Origin: Burhinus oedicnemus
Taxonomy: Eukaryota; Chordata; Aves; Charadriiformes; Burhinidae
Assembly: GCA_008921705.1 (NCBI GenBank)
Contig: VFFE01007568.1
Coordinates: 297,856 to 361,855, forward strand
DNA: 64,000 nt
Reading direction: 5' to 3'
Under the pieces are notes generated by a model. That model was not told the origin of the DNA, did no database searches, and saw only the letters and a list, made by a program, of their open reading frames with translations. Position numbers and translations under genes: made by a program. This document shows, piece after piece, positions 1-13,700 of this stretch (position 1 is the first letter of the stretch; each line of letters opens with the position of its first letter).

Positions 1-3000
1 TTTTGGCAAAGAGATGGTAAACACCCAACTAATTCTTCAAACAAGTGAAGGGCCAAGGTACCTAATCACAGAAGAGCAGTGCTGCTCAAATTGCTTGTGC
101 TATCCCCTTCCCTTTCTTAGATTATGAAACTTTGGACGTTTTCTTTCAGGCTGCTGCTTGACTGTTGGTACTAGAGGGAGACAGCTTTTGTCTTCCAGCT
201 GACAGGTAAGTGGTCATATTCTGCTGATGTTAGTAGTATCATCTTCCCCTGTCTGTGTCACTTCGTTACTGAGCTGCAGGGTGACACAGGTAGTGGAGCC
301 TGCCTTGCTGACTCATGCACGTCATCTCCTTTGCATACAAAGCAGGGAAGAAATTTGTCACTGGCATCCCAGAGTCAGTGATATGAGGCAGAAAGGCAGG
401 TGATGGGCCTTGTAACTAGTCTCTGTATTTCAGGCCAGTTGAGTCATGCATGGCACTGACGGTTTTCACGAGAGAAAGGGGAGCCATGTCTCATGTCTGT
501 GGTGGGTTTGGCTCCCACCCATTGCAGAGTGGGACTCCCGCTGCAATCCAGTCTTCTTTTTTTCATTAAATAATCTTCATCCCCAGCATGTGGCGATGTC
601 TGATGGTCGAGCAGGGTTGGATGCTCCCTAGCTAAGCAGTGGTGGTTCATTAGCTAATCCTTGGCACACAGATGGAGCTGTTTTGTTATCAGCTAAAGAG
701 CACAATTGAATGGCACTCCTTGAACTTTGGTCGAGGTGTCATTTCTGGCTTACGCTGCCGCTGTTTGCTGCCTGCCTGGAAGCACCCAGGCTCTCACATG
801 CTGTGCAGAGCACTGAAGGGGGAAACTCTGCCACATCTGATTTGTCTTACTGTATCTGAGTAGAAGCTAAGCTAGGATCATATAGGACAGTTAACAGCAA
901 ATGGCGGACTGGGCATGAAAAAAAAATCTGTATGAACAAAAACATCTGCGTCTGATACTTACTGATATACACAATCACCTTGAATGTTTATTTTTTCATT
1001 GGCAGAGTTTACATTTTTATTTGCCACTGTGACTCATCATTTACCTTTCTATTTTCTCTGGCAATGCGAGCAGTTAAAATTGATGTCACTAATAATAACA
1101 AAATAAATACAAAGCCACTTGCACAAGTGTAAATAAATAAAACACCATGACAGACTTTTTTATAGTAATTGATAACTAGGGGAGAAAAATATGAAGGAAG
1201 AAAAGAGCACAAGCGATATATTTAGCAAGAATCTTTTTATAGCACTCAGTTGCCATGGAAATACTGCAACAAATGAGTGGCAAGCTTGAATACTTCCAGC
1301 TCCCATCTCTACTTCAGGTTCTGCTGTTTGCACTGCTCATACGCCAGGTATGTACTACGTGCACTGCAGTGAAGCTCCTGAAGGCCTCATTGAAAGTACA
1401 AAAAATAGTCCTTCATGTGAAGGACACCTCTCCTGCAAAAAAAGAACCCAAATGAACCGATAACAAGCAGTGCTCTCTAAAACTTTTCTCTTGTCTTTTA
1501 TGTATTTTTATAAGGGACCAAAATCAAGAGGTGGCAGAAACCCCTTTGCACTGACAAAATTTGAAAAGCACATGCTATAAACAGACCAGCTCTTACCTTG
1601 GGGGCAGTGGTGTCCATCCCTACCAGAAGTTTAGAAACCTCTCTAAAATCTTTGTATTTCTGTCTTGATGGTGACATACAAGAAAGAATAACACAACAGT
1701 GGCTTACCCCTGCCTTACAAAGGTAACTACAAACTTCAGAAAAGCCTGTTACAACAGGTAGCAATTTTTCCAAAATATGTCAATTTTCCACATATACACA
1801 ATTTGCTAGTACATCAGAGAGTTCCCATGCATTCATGAGCCTGCTCAGTAGCCCTCAGCAGGAGTTTTGCTGGTTATCGCTAAGCTTGCAGTAACACACT
1901 TGAGTCATGAGAAGGGACTCTTCAAAGAAACTTAAAAGATCAATTAAAAGGTAGTGCCCCTTTCTTTCCTGTTTTCCCATATGTAACATATAAATATGTT
2001 ACCCTGGATAACCTACACTCTGCTTATTTCATTTAGTTCTGCTCTTTTAAGCCTCTGTTTAGTTCTTTGGCACATACACATGTGTGTGCATATACACAAT
2101 AAGAAAATTACTAGAAAATAATATGGAAATATATATTAGAAAATTTAAAGTTGAGGTCCCCCCCAGCCGAAACCCATGAGTACTGCCCCTGGTGCAGCAA
2201 CAGTTGCTCCGAGTTAAAAGAGGAGAATGCCTCCCTGCCAGAAATATCACTGCTGCCGGAGTCAACGCTGAACTGCCTTCGCTGCATCACGCAGAAACTA
2301 GTGTTAGGGATGACTCAAGTAAAAGTTCCCCTCGCAGCTCATCTGGGCTTCCCTACCCAACAGGGTTTCTCCATCTTGCACTCTTCTTGTTATTTTTGTA
2401 ATTTCATTTTAAGACTATATGTTTGAGGGGGCGCCTTTTTTTTTCATTTCAGAGCGTAGCTCACTCAGAAAGCCAGTTCTCAGTGCTGAATCACCCTCGA
2501 TGTTTACTAAAATTCCCCTCTCCTCAGATAAAATAAGGGTGAAGAAGCATTGGGAATCTAATCTCTCTGACAGATCTGGAGATTGTTAATTTGCTGTTTC
2601 CTTTGGAAATGATGCACCCAGATGATCCCGTGATGTCTACATTAATAAAATAAATTCCCAAGGGTGCCTAGCAACCTTGCTCTGTCCCACCGTATAAGAT
2701 ATGTCTTAGTTTGGAATTTGATAGCTTTCAGAAATAGCTGATGCTATCAACACTGGCAAAATGCTAGTCCAATATTTCTAAAACCCTTCACACCAGCTTC
2801 TGCTCTGAGGAAGCACACAGTTCATCCAAGCTTATTTGAGGCAGCAATGTAATCAAGCACTTACACTGCTATTTCATTTTTGCTCAGAAAAATCTTGATG
2901 TTCAAAGGAGCCACCTAATCCCTTTACCTTTTGACATGGCAATACAGCCATGCAAAGAAGTACACGGGCGTTCATAGTTCACCTCTTGAACCTCTTGATG

Positions 3001-4724
3001 TTTTAAATGACATTTTTCTTATAGGCAGCCGTAGGCTATGACTCTCAGCAAAATGCTGCAGACTAAAAGTCACTTATCAAGTTATTTCTTTAATATCAGT
3101 TCTGAATGTGGTATTTCGTCCTTTTATGTCCCTCATTATAGAAATATGCTGTAGCTTCTTTCCGAAGGTGCAGCAGACTGCCAGACACACAAAAGATGTG
3201 GCTTCTTTTCCTGGATATTGCAGCAGGTGCTACATTTTCAGTGTGGCATTTAAAATCATCTGTCGTTAGACCAAATGACTTGGATTTTCAAAGTCCTCTC
3301 CAAAAAATGAAAAGCATGATTTTGCTGTTAATAGAAAAGCAATTTTTCTCTCCTAAGAACACAATAATATTACAGAAGATACATGTTCAGCCCTATCAGA
3401 GAAAGCCACAAAAAAAAAACCCAACATATTTTTCTCTATGTTTGTCCTCATGATTGCCTTTACAGTGACTTTCAGTCTAGCCTTCAGGGCCAATCCTTCA
3501 TGTGGATGCAATATTTCACCTCTGGTTCAGTCCTGGACATCACCCACAATAATCCCTTCAGGAAAGATCTGAAGCATCTATCCATCTAAATTATTCCAGT
3601 TAGGCAATCAAGTGAAATTTGAATGAATTTGGTTCACAACATTAGGGTTGCTCACTGCTGAATACATGAACCCAACAAGACTCAAGACATTCTTCAGTAT
3701 TTTTAAAAAAGCTTAGGAGAAGTTATTAATTTGATATAGTGGAAAATCAGCTCACTCCTTTACAAAGGTTTCCATTCCTATTTCAACATGGCATTTTAAG
3801 TTGGACCTTTTGGAGTAATTTTCAGTGATATGATTCTACCATGAAACATACGATTTGGGAGCATGAAACATCTGGGAGCTTTCTGATCTTCATATAGAAG
3901 ATGTGAAATAACAAAGACTGCAAAAATCTGGGGTAAACTCATTACCATTAAACCCAATCTTGCTGCCCTCTGTTCATTGACCCCCTCCCCTACAGCTCAT
4001 TGAAATTCCAAAGCTTTGACCAATTTGTTATTATATTTAAAATATAAAGCTTTTTCCCACTTTTCTCATGAACAGTGCTGAAGTTTTCCTGAACCATTAC
4101 ACTGAGTCAAAACATCAGAAAATAAGGTTTTATTTTGAACCAGTTATTCCTTTTATAATTTTTTTTAAGTAGCTGAATTTAAAAACTGATCTCGCATAGA
4201 ACTGTAAAATCTCAAGTGGCACCTTTAAGCTATTGAGGAAATTATTCTCTTAGCTTCCCAATGAGACCCATCAATCACTTTTGTCCAGCAAAGTACCAAG
4301 ATGAAAGAGACTGAATATTTTGCTTATTTTAGTATATAGCAAGCTCCTTTAGGTTATTTTTAAGAAATCTTTATGGCTGTCTTTGCAGAACTAGACATGT
4401 GGTAATGAAGGCATTCAGTTTTACAGCTGAGGAAGAATAAAAAAATATTTCAAATAATTTTAGAAGCACATTTGCAGAACTGTGTTCCTATGGCATGTGT
4501 CATGCTGTGAATAGAAGAGGATAAGAGTTAGTCTAAAGGTTTTTGAAAATCACCTGCAGGAAGTCTTCAGGACTTAAATGCTGATGATGCACGCAGGCCA
4601 CCAAAGGTTCAGCTGATAAAAGAGAGGCCACTTGGTAGCTGCTTCTCTTACTCTAGTGCAGAGTCCATATACTTATAGACAGAGACGCAGATCGGAATTT
4701 AGAGGTATGATAGCAAGCCTCTGA
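1..4724. other. Gene-free stretch, no recognisable feature
   Basis: I see no gene, RNA gene or recognisable transposon here. Open frames are at most about 90 codons, lie on both strands, and match no family I know. Composition is AT-rich. One perfect palindrome at 1983-2002 is listed separately. A plausible minus-strand splice donor context (reverse complement of 'cttaccttggg', near 1595-1605) is present, but no reading frame accompanies it. Confidence 0.6.
1983..2002. repeat. Short perfect palindrome (9-bp arms, 2-nt centre)
   Basis: The arms GTAACATAT and ATATGTTAC are exact reverse complements separated by AA. The arms are AT-rich, so a chance origin is quite possible in a 64-kb AT-rich window. 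No adjacent gene suggests an operator-like role. Confidence 0.5.
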
Positions 4725-4751
4725 ACACACACACGCACACACACACACACA
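4725..4751. repeat. (CA)n dinucleotide microsatellite
   Basis: About 27 bp of alternating A and C with a single G interruption (ACACGCACAC). It is an ordinary vertebrate CA repeat with no associated gene. Confidence 0.95.
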
Positions 4752-7700
4752 GACCTTCCTTAGAAATTATCAAAACATTCTAAGATAAATCACTATAAAT
4801 ATATATAACAAACATGGCATTTTATAACTTCAAATCATTCCCTTTGAATTAAACATGAGTAAATGTCGAATGAAAGTGGCTTTTTTGGAAAACCGCAGGT
4901 CATTTTTTATACATGCATAACAAGGGTGTTTATCATTTTTGTATAAAATCTGGTGAGAATTACTTATTCTGAAACCAGAAATTTGCAGACACTTTTCCAT
5001 ATCCTTTTCATTTAATGAAAATAACAACAAAAACACAGCTTGGTTTTCATTACCGCTCTCTCTGGCTTGGCCTACTTGAAGCAGGCAGCTCAAAACCAGC
5101 CTGGTGAAGACTGTTTTGCTCCATTATCTTTTTAACTGCAAAAAACTATGCGCAGGGAGGAGGCTGGAAAACTGTGGGAGGAACAGAGAAACCTGTCTGT
5201 CGAATGCCAACTATATTTTCAGCTGTTCTGTAAATAATTCTCCAAGACAGATTAATTTCAAAGACATCGGAAGCCCTTCTAGTGATAATAGATGCTACAG
5301 GGCCCCGGGAATGGCTGACTGCTGGGAAAGTGGCCACTGGTGGGGAGAGAAAAGCAGGGGGGAGAAAGAGAGGAGAGACAGGGACAGGAAAAAGAGGTTT
5401 CTTTTAAGTAATGGCAGCATTACTCCTCTGAGGCAAATTAGGATATTAAAGTATCAGTGAGAGAGATACGCTGGTTTGCCAAGTGCAGGGTTAGTACAGC
5501 GCAGCCACGTGGGTTTGAACATGGAGTTACAGGATTAAAGGCTCTTGGGAGCATTGCTGGAATGCCTCGCTCAGCCATAGGAAACAGGAATCCTCCGGCT
5601 TTTACACAAAGCAGCACATGCTCTTGAAGCGAGGAGCAATCTTGCAGATTTTGGCAGGAATTAGGCTGTTGGAAATTTATCAAAGTGAAGCCTCTGAATA
5701 CACTGGAGCAAGCTGAAATCCGAAGAGACCTAGCAGACTTAAATGCCCAGAAATACTTATTACTGTAAAGAAATGTTGTGGGGGTTTATTTCTCAGTACC
5801 AAGAAAAAATTCTCACGTTATTGTCTTTGCCCTAAGCAAGGTTAAGCACAAAGAGTTCTCCTAGTCTCAGACCATGCTTGATTCTTACTTATCTTCCTGT
5901 GTATTTTTGCCTGGAAAGAAAACACGGGGAATGACGTCCCTAAAATACACCATTTGATAAAGCTACTTGAAGTCATTAGGAATAACTCTAATTGGAACTG
6001 CTTCCTGAACAGGTAAAACCAGGATATGTATGTTTTTTAGAGGTTCTTCACTCTGTTATTTTTTTACAGCTAGAAATGTATACTGGATAATGCATTTCTC
6101 ATTTGCTGAGATTTGGAACTTAACTTTTTATTTTGCATTTTTACGTGAAAATATTTCCACTGAAAATTATTTCCTTCTGCTCTAAATAACTAAACTCAGA
6201 AGATGTGCATATACATCTTTCCAGAGATGAAGCCAATTTCATAGAAATAAGGTTTTCTTCATTTAACATTGTGCTGGCCACAATTTTTGTGTTAGACATC
6301 ACCTAATTTTCATAAAGTGTCAAAAGGAAAACAGAAAAATTTTGTGCACAGATTTGCCGTTTTTCACACTGCCTCAGCTTCCTTTGCAAATGGGGATAAT
6401 TCTTGCCTGGTTGGCATGTGGATTAACTAGTCGAAATCAGAGTAGTGCATTCATGTGATTGTCCGTAAATACATAACAGCAAAGATGGGACAACACCTCA
6501 GCAGCCAGGAGAAGCAGTGAGGAAGAATATCTTTTATGACATTGAGCCTGCACAGGGCTGATGAGATTCCAATGTGCGGACCCTTTGATATGTGTGTGAC
6601 CTTAGCTTAGCTTTAGCAATCAGGGTGGGAGGTGAAGATACAGCTGAACCCAGAAAGAGCAGAATTTTTTTAGCAAGCTGTTCCCCAGAGAACATCCAAC
6701 ATGTCCTATCCTGCTGAAGATCTGACAAAAAGGGCTTCTCATCCAGGCCTGTCTGGGATCATTGTGCACAATCCTGCCTCCAGTAGCAGAAACAGATGCT
6801 TCAGAAAAAGGTATAAAAAGTCATGTAATAGAAAGTTAAATGCAAAGTTCCTCTTTTCTTTGACATAACCATTCTTTTCTCTTTCTGTACAGCCTATACC
6901 TGACTATATGAAACTGTCTCACACCTATGTGTGGGTTAACGAGATTGGAGGCGTCTAAGGGAGTCAGTGTGACTTGAACTGCTCTGTACCTCACCAAAAC
7001 ATTAACCTTCAGTGATGCCTTCTCAATGCCCATTGACAATGCACTGCAGGTTATACATTCTAACAGACAACCTCATGCTTTGCCCACCGAGGAAAACTAA
7101 CTTCCTTAATACAAACACAGCAGGGTCCTTCACTGGTCCGGAAAGCAGCAAGAGGTATATCCACTTAAAGATTTCAAGAGGTACCCTGTGGTCCTAAGCA
7201 CATTCATTCTGCAGCCTAGGAGGGAAGATCCGTCTCACCTCCCTCAAGAAGTTGTTAGGGTCGATGCTCACACCTAGGCTGCTTTAATTGACAGACTGAA
7301 AGAGGCACTCATAGCATGTGATTCATCTCACCTATCTCCAATGCCTACTTTAGCATAAGATAAATTGTGCTCTAAAACTGCCCATTTTTCTCCACTGACT
7401 ATAATGGAGATTAATAACCTAGGGAGCCCCAAGTGATTAGCTCAGATGCAGGTGTCAATGTCTGGTCAAGGATGAATTCCAGTCACTGTGACCACCATTT
7501 AATAAAGATATATTCAAGATAGCTTTAAACCTGCAGCAGCTAACCCCTATTTTGGTCATGGTACCCTGCACAGGTAGCAAAATGAATCTGAGAAGCTGGC
7601 CCAAATCTGCCGCACCTGGCAGGGTGCTGCAGCAGGGCACAACCGTCTCATAGATCAAGGGTCAATGTTCGTCAGTCCTTTCCATGCACTGATACAGCCA

Positions 7701-10700
7701 AAAGTAACGTGACAGGAGCCACGAAGTGCTATAACTTATGCTGCCTTTCAGCATAGGCGAACTTTATTCGCTTGGCTCTCAAAAGACTGTCATGACGCCC
7801 TGAGTCTGGAGGAAAGCGGATTCTTTGCACCGACATCAGAGGGGCTGTTTATTTCCCTTTGGAAACAGGATTTTCTGATCTTTGCATCCAGAGACTTTCA
7901 AAGTCTGCACAGGGATTAACTCAGCATCTTCTAGCTCACTCTTTTAAATATGGTTTAGTAAAGTTGTCCCTTCTCTGTTTTACCATTTTACTCAACTGGA
8001 AACCAGATCTATAGATTTCTTTAATTGCCCTCCTATTGTGACAACTTTGTTTATGCAGTGACTGACTCCTTGCAATGTCAGCTAAACTTGATTTAAAACC
8101 AGTGCTCTATATACTACATGCTGCCAAACTGGCATGTTTGAATTGATGTATCCTGCATTTATTTACAGCACTTTCATATAACACAGATGTAGGAGAATCT
8201 GTTCACAGTTTTTCCATTCTATAAGTATTTTCTCCAACCATTTGCATGCTCTGGTGAATTTCTGTATTTCTTTACTGTGATTACCTTTTGGAGGAGAGAT
8301 TGTATTCTATATACCATTAGAAAAATGCCTGAAGACTTATGACTTTTTATATGTCAATGTTATGATTTACTAATATGAAATTAGAGATCAGAGATCAACT
8401 CATAATTTCCCTGGCTGGAATTAATTACTCACTCCTCAATGAAACATGTTTGCAATAAACACCAGAGAGGCTGCCTGTCAAATCAGAAACTAACACTTCT
8501 GCTGCTCAGAGAGCCCAAGTTCTCCCTGCTTGAGAGAAAGTACAGAGAAGTAGGGAACAAAGTACTCGATAAGGATGCAGAGACAGACCTAATGTCAAAT
8601 TACAATTACTATTCAGGCTTCTTGCTGTTTTAATGCATTTTTAAAGACTAGGTGTTATTCAGTTATACATATTAAAATTCAGTTAAGCTGTATTAGGTTG
8701 TGCATTCTTATCCATAAAAGGTTTATAGATCCTAAAAATATCCTGCAGCTTCCTAAATATACTTTGAACAGCCCTAAACTACAGTCTAAAAAGCCCTACA
8801 AAGTCTTCTGCTTACACTTAATGCCAAGAACACCAAAAGCTTTACTCATATTTAAAAATTAAGCAGATGCACAATCCTTTGCCGGATAAGAAACTTACGG
8901 AATGAAAATTAGCATGGAATAACATTTTTAAATTACCCTCTGAAAAATGCATTTTGTCACTCCTCTTCTGCCTTCTTTTTTCTAGAATATTTAAATTTGA
9001 GGTCTGGGCTGAAATGTATGATTTACTATATCGTAATTTTTTGACAATCAGTTCTGCTCACTAGGTAGCTTTCCTGTTAAATTAAGTATTGTTCTTTCAA
9101 CAGTACAGATGGCTTAGAAAAGGAATTGTATTTTAACACTAATTAAAACTTGGCTTCATTTCAATCTAGGAAAATAGATGAGGGTATGTAATGAACAATA
9201 AAGAAGCTGAGGAATGTGGTGAACTGGTGCTTCAAGAAAGCCTGGAAGAATGCAAGCTAAGAAGCCACATGGATGGATGTGTGAAAACTCATGTACAGTT
9301 ATACCAGCAGAATCTGGTTGAAACCCAATCATAACACTTCAGCTATGAATTTTCACAAATACTGCTTTCTTGTAGCTACACATTTTGTACCATCAACGTA
9401 CCATATGAATAAAAACTAGATTTATGTCCCTATTAGTGGAGATGTGGTAATTCACTATACTTGCTCTATCTCATCCCAGCTGCAAACTAAATCAATAAGG
9501 AACTAGGTGAACAAGTGCATGGATACTGTTAGTTAGCAAACAGGCTTGAGCTACTTCTGATATACCTCACCCTTATCTTCAGAGAGAGAAACACACCCAA
9601 GGTCCACAGGGTTCAAGAAAAGCTTGCTCCAAATAACATTTTATTTAGACCAATAATCTCTTTTATTAGACCAAATATATTGGAAGAATAGTATGTGACA
9701 GACTTAATCAAAACATCCCCTTATTATACAACAGTCATTAGAATTCAACATTGGTCTTACTGCAGCATTACTGAGCTCTTTGAACCGGCCCAAGAGCAAT
9801 GAAGTGCCATGCACTTTTGTGGTGGACTAATTCGGCTGTCATCTCAGTGGCTATCAATTAGCTAAAAGGTGAAGTATTACCCCTCCACTACAACTGAAGG
9901 TAATGTAGTGGTAATTCATTTTGTTTTACAGTCTACAACTGTCCTGCACACTTGCTGGGGCTGACAGCAGTGAATTCTGGAACTACTTGTACGTTACCCC
10001 TAAAGATTAATGGGTTGAACTTGCAGGCAACAGTACACTACACTTCAGAATGAAGTAGAGCTGGAAAAGTAGAGGAAGAGAGAAAGAGCTGGTCAAGCAG
10101 AGGAAAGTTAACAGTTCTTGATCTGTCTGATAAAACCCTACAACTAGGAGGTTTCATTCTCATTCTTAGGTCTTACCTCTCCCTGAAGTCATGTTGTCCA
10201 AACTTAGCTCAGCAGGAATTTCTCCTGTTCTTCCCACCTACCCGTTAAGGCAAAAGCCTTAATTTCCGATGCAAATGTGTGTGGAGAAGGTAATTTCTGC
10301 TAGTTCACATCTCCCATCTGGTTGAAATGCATGCATTTTCCCTGGGACGAACATCTCCACTTCAGACAACAGTACAGTAGAACAAGAGGTACCTCTAAGA
10401 CTGTACCCAAATCAAATAGCCGGTACCTGTGACTGTTTTCTTGCCTACAGACAGATGAATTGTAATCTTAGAGCTCTGAACACAAGAACTGAGAGAATGA
10501 TAGCCACGTTCTTAAGTCATAAAGGACCACACTTTCTGGTTGAGGGCAAATAAACACAGCATTTCTCCTGCAGAAGACAGTTGCATTTTATACATGCTCA
10601 CGTTATTATTTGCACAAAAGTTTGATGTATTAATAAAGAGAATTTGTGCAGTAAAAGTAATATTCCATAACAAAAATATTTGTTTAATAGAACTCAACTA

Positions 10701-13700
10701 TACTGAAGTGCTATTTTTCTCACCACTTTGGACATGACTGTCCAGATCATTTAGAGGAGTCCAGATTAAACATTTCAAAAGGGCTTCAGAGTTTCTTTAT
10801 GAAATATCAGCTATACTACATAGGAAGCAAGATCATTGTTTTTTTCATTTTCAGACTGAAGCTCTACACTAGAAAGATTAAATAGAAGATCCCTGGAGTG
10901 GTGAATTTTCACTAATGATTATAGTGAATAGGTGGTCCTGTGTATAGACAGGACTCCTCTGTAGATGCATGTTTTTTCCTCATCTCATCCTAGGGTATCA
11001 ATTGCTTCAAAATATCTAAAAACATTTCTTGCATTAATGAGGCTTACTTTTGGTTTTCAAAGTTAACCCACTGCAGAATTACAAAGATCAATACTGAAGA
11101 AACTTGTGTAGAGATGTCATCCCTCTAATCTGATATTATTAAAGTGTAGAAGAATTTGCATTTTCACAGATCAAGTAAGTTGCAATGACAGCAAAACTCA
11201 TTATGTACCAGAAGCTTTAATTCCTACCCCACAGTATATAAGTCATACTCTCTAAATTTAACTCATGCTTATTGCTTATCTCCTTGTGTTCAACAATTAC
11301 CATGCCTTGGTGGTGTTACTTGCCAGCTGGCTACTATTTTTGCCCTGTACCATTACTGAAATTGCAAAAGCAATATATACTTCTTGGAAAAATTATCTTG
11401 CTCTATTATCAAAAGGAATAATTATTTGAGTTTTTAACTGTAACATACAAATTGATTTTTTTATTTTAATTTCTCTTTAAAGCAACACTGTTCAATTTTA
11501 TGATCCCACAGGAAAAGGATAAGACAGCCTTTGGGCATCTCCTGAAAAAAAAATCTGCCTTCAGTAATTTTCAAAATTCCCCCCCCCCAGGAAAAATTGT
11601 GACTGATTTCTTAAGAACATTTGAGTTGCATAGGTATACATGTATGTAGTTTATAAGACCCATGGAATTTCACTCAGTGCTTCTGTGAAAATATAGTTCT
11701 GTTACATAATAGAAGTCAATAGTATTCTTTAACTGAGTCAGAGTTTAAAGTAAGAAAAATCTTTTTGTTTGTGCCCCCAGGAATAAGAGAGAAAAATAAA
11801 ATCATTGTATTTCCTAAAAGAACACGCTTCATTGAACTTTTCTGGTTTAGATTTGTAACGTTAGAAAAGAATAGTGTGTTTCTTAATCCAAAACCTGCCT
11901 GTACAAAAAGTTGATCAGGCCTGAGATTCAATTTAGTTCCCAGTCCCACTGAATCTTGTTACTGGAAATCATATCATACAGCACCTGAGTGATGTCTTTT
12001 GTCTTGCCCTTGCCCGAAGAGATATAGCCCATCCAGAATTACTGATAATTATACTGTAATTTTTCCTGCAGAGATAGAAACGATGTTCAGTTAAATACAG
12101 CATGCACTGCTTATATATCTACTGGCAAAACAAGCCCTATCAATGCTCCTTGCTGCATTTCAGATATCTGTAGAGATCCCTCCAGCATTTCCTATATTAT
12201 CTATTACTTTCTTATAGGTGGTTTTTTCAAAATTGATGTTTTCAGTAGCAGTGGTTTTGCTTCCTCACCCATGCATAAGAATGCGATGCCAGTGCCTTGA
12301 TCTGTTACCAATAGAGCATATCTGAATACAGTACAAATTGGAGGTGGTCTGGTTAGCTCGTTTGTTTTGTCTTCCATTGTGCTATTCATTATCTCCTGAA
12401 ATTCAAAATGCTGCTGTTATTCCTCAGGCTGGGAGTCAGCGACTTATTTCTGTTTCCATGACGTCATTCTTTCTGTGAGCAGCTAAGCAGATTTGTATTG
12501 ATGTGATGTTTTTCAGCACCCTAGAGAGTCAACCAGTATAGCTAAATGCCACTTTAATCATTCCCAGCGGAGAAGTCTAAGTCAATGACCTGTATCGTTG
12601 AGCTGTATTACTTTTTGATGCTATCATTTATTCTGTAATAAGCAGTCCAGTGGAGCTACCCTCTACAGCATCTGCCTAGTCACGCGCTCTTCTGGGGAGT
12701 GTGATTTATATTAATTTTGTGCTATATGCTGGTTTCAGTTTTTTTCAGCCATCTTTTCAGCTTTCCTCTCTGTGTTAGGAAGTATAGAAGCCCACAGTTT
12801 GCCCTCCCGTTCTAGAACATGCACAACCCTGTAAACAGCTGCCCGTCTTTATGAGAGTCGACTCTATATTTATTATATATTTCAAATGTAAGAATTGGAA
12901 GTTGAAATTGCTCCTACAAAACGCAAAGCTCACTGAGGTGGGTAGGAATCTGCCTGGTGCTTTCAGCAGACTTCCGAAGACTTGCAGTCCTAGGTAAACA
13001 AGGAACGGGTGCGTTTGTTGCAGCGTGGGGATTAGCAGCAGCGAGGTTAGAGACCGTGCTGTTCTGACCATGACAGTTGAGAGACAGAGGTCTCTCTGTA
13101 GGGCAGGGATAACTCTTACTAGATGACTGAAGGAGTTGTAGGGGGATGAAACACTTGGAGGAACACGTGCCCTTCTTCAGGTCTCAGACAGAAGAGGCAG
13201 CCTTAAAAGCCAACAAAGACAGAGAATAATGGATCTAAGCCTGCCCTGTTGGAACACACGGTGATCGCTTCTCCCGTCAGAGTCAGTCTCAAATTCCCTT
13301 AAACTCAGGGATAGTTTCATATGCAGACAGGTTGCTTGGGAGACCCTCTCTTGTAATGTGTCTGTCAAAATTATGATAATTTATGTATTATTTCAGCTTC
13401 TGACACCAGTATTAAAGAATATAAATCTACTTTGTCTGCTATTTAAACTTTACTTGTGAGATCATATTCGAAAGTATTTGTAAAGAGGAATTAAATGAAA
13501 GCTCTGCTATTTCCAAGTAGTCTGCAGGGTAACTTTATATTTACATGGTTATGTTAGTTTTAAAAGCAAATATGATTAATTTCCTGACTTTAACAGTATG
13601 AAGGTACTCAGAAAAAAAAGAGAGTGGACATTATATAATCCTGATACAAATTTGTGTGGCTTAAAAACACTAGATTATTCTTCTACCAATTAATAAAGAT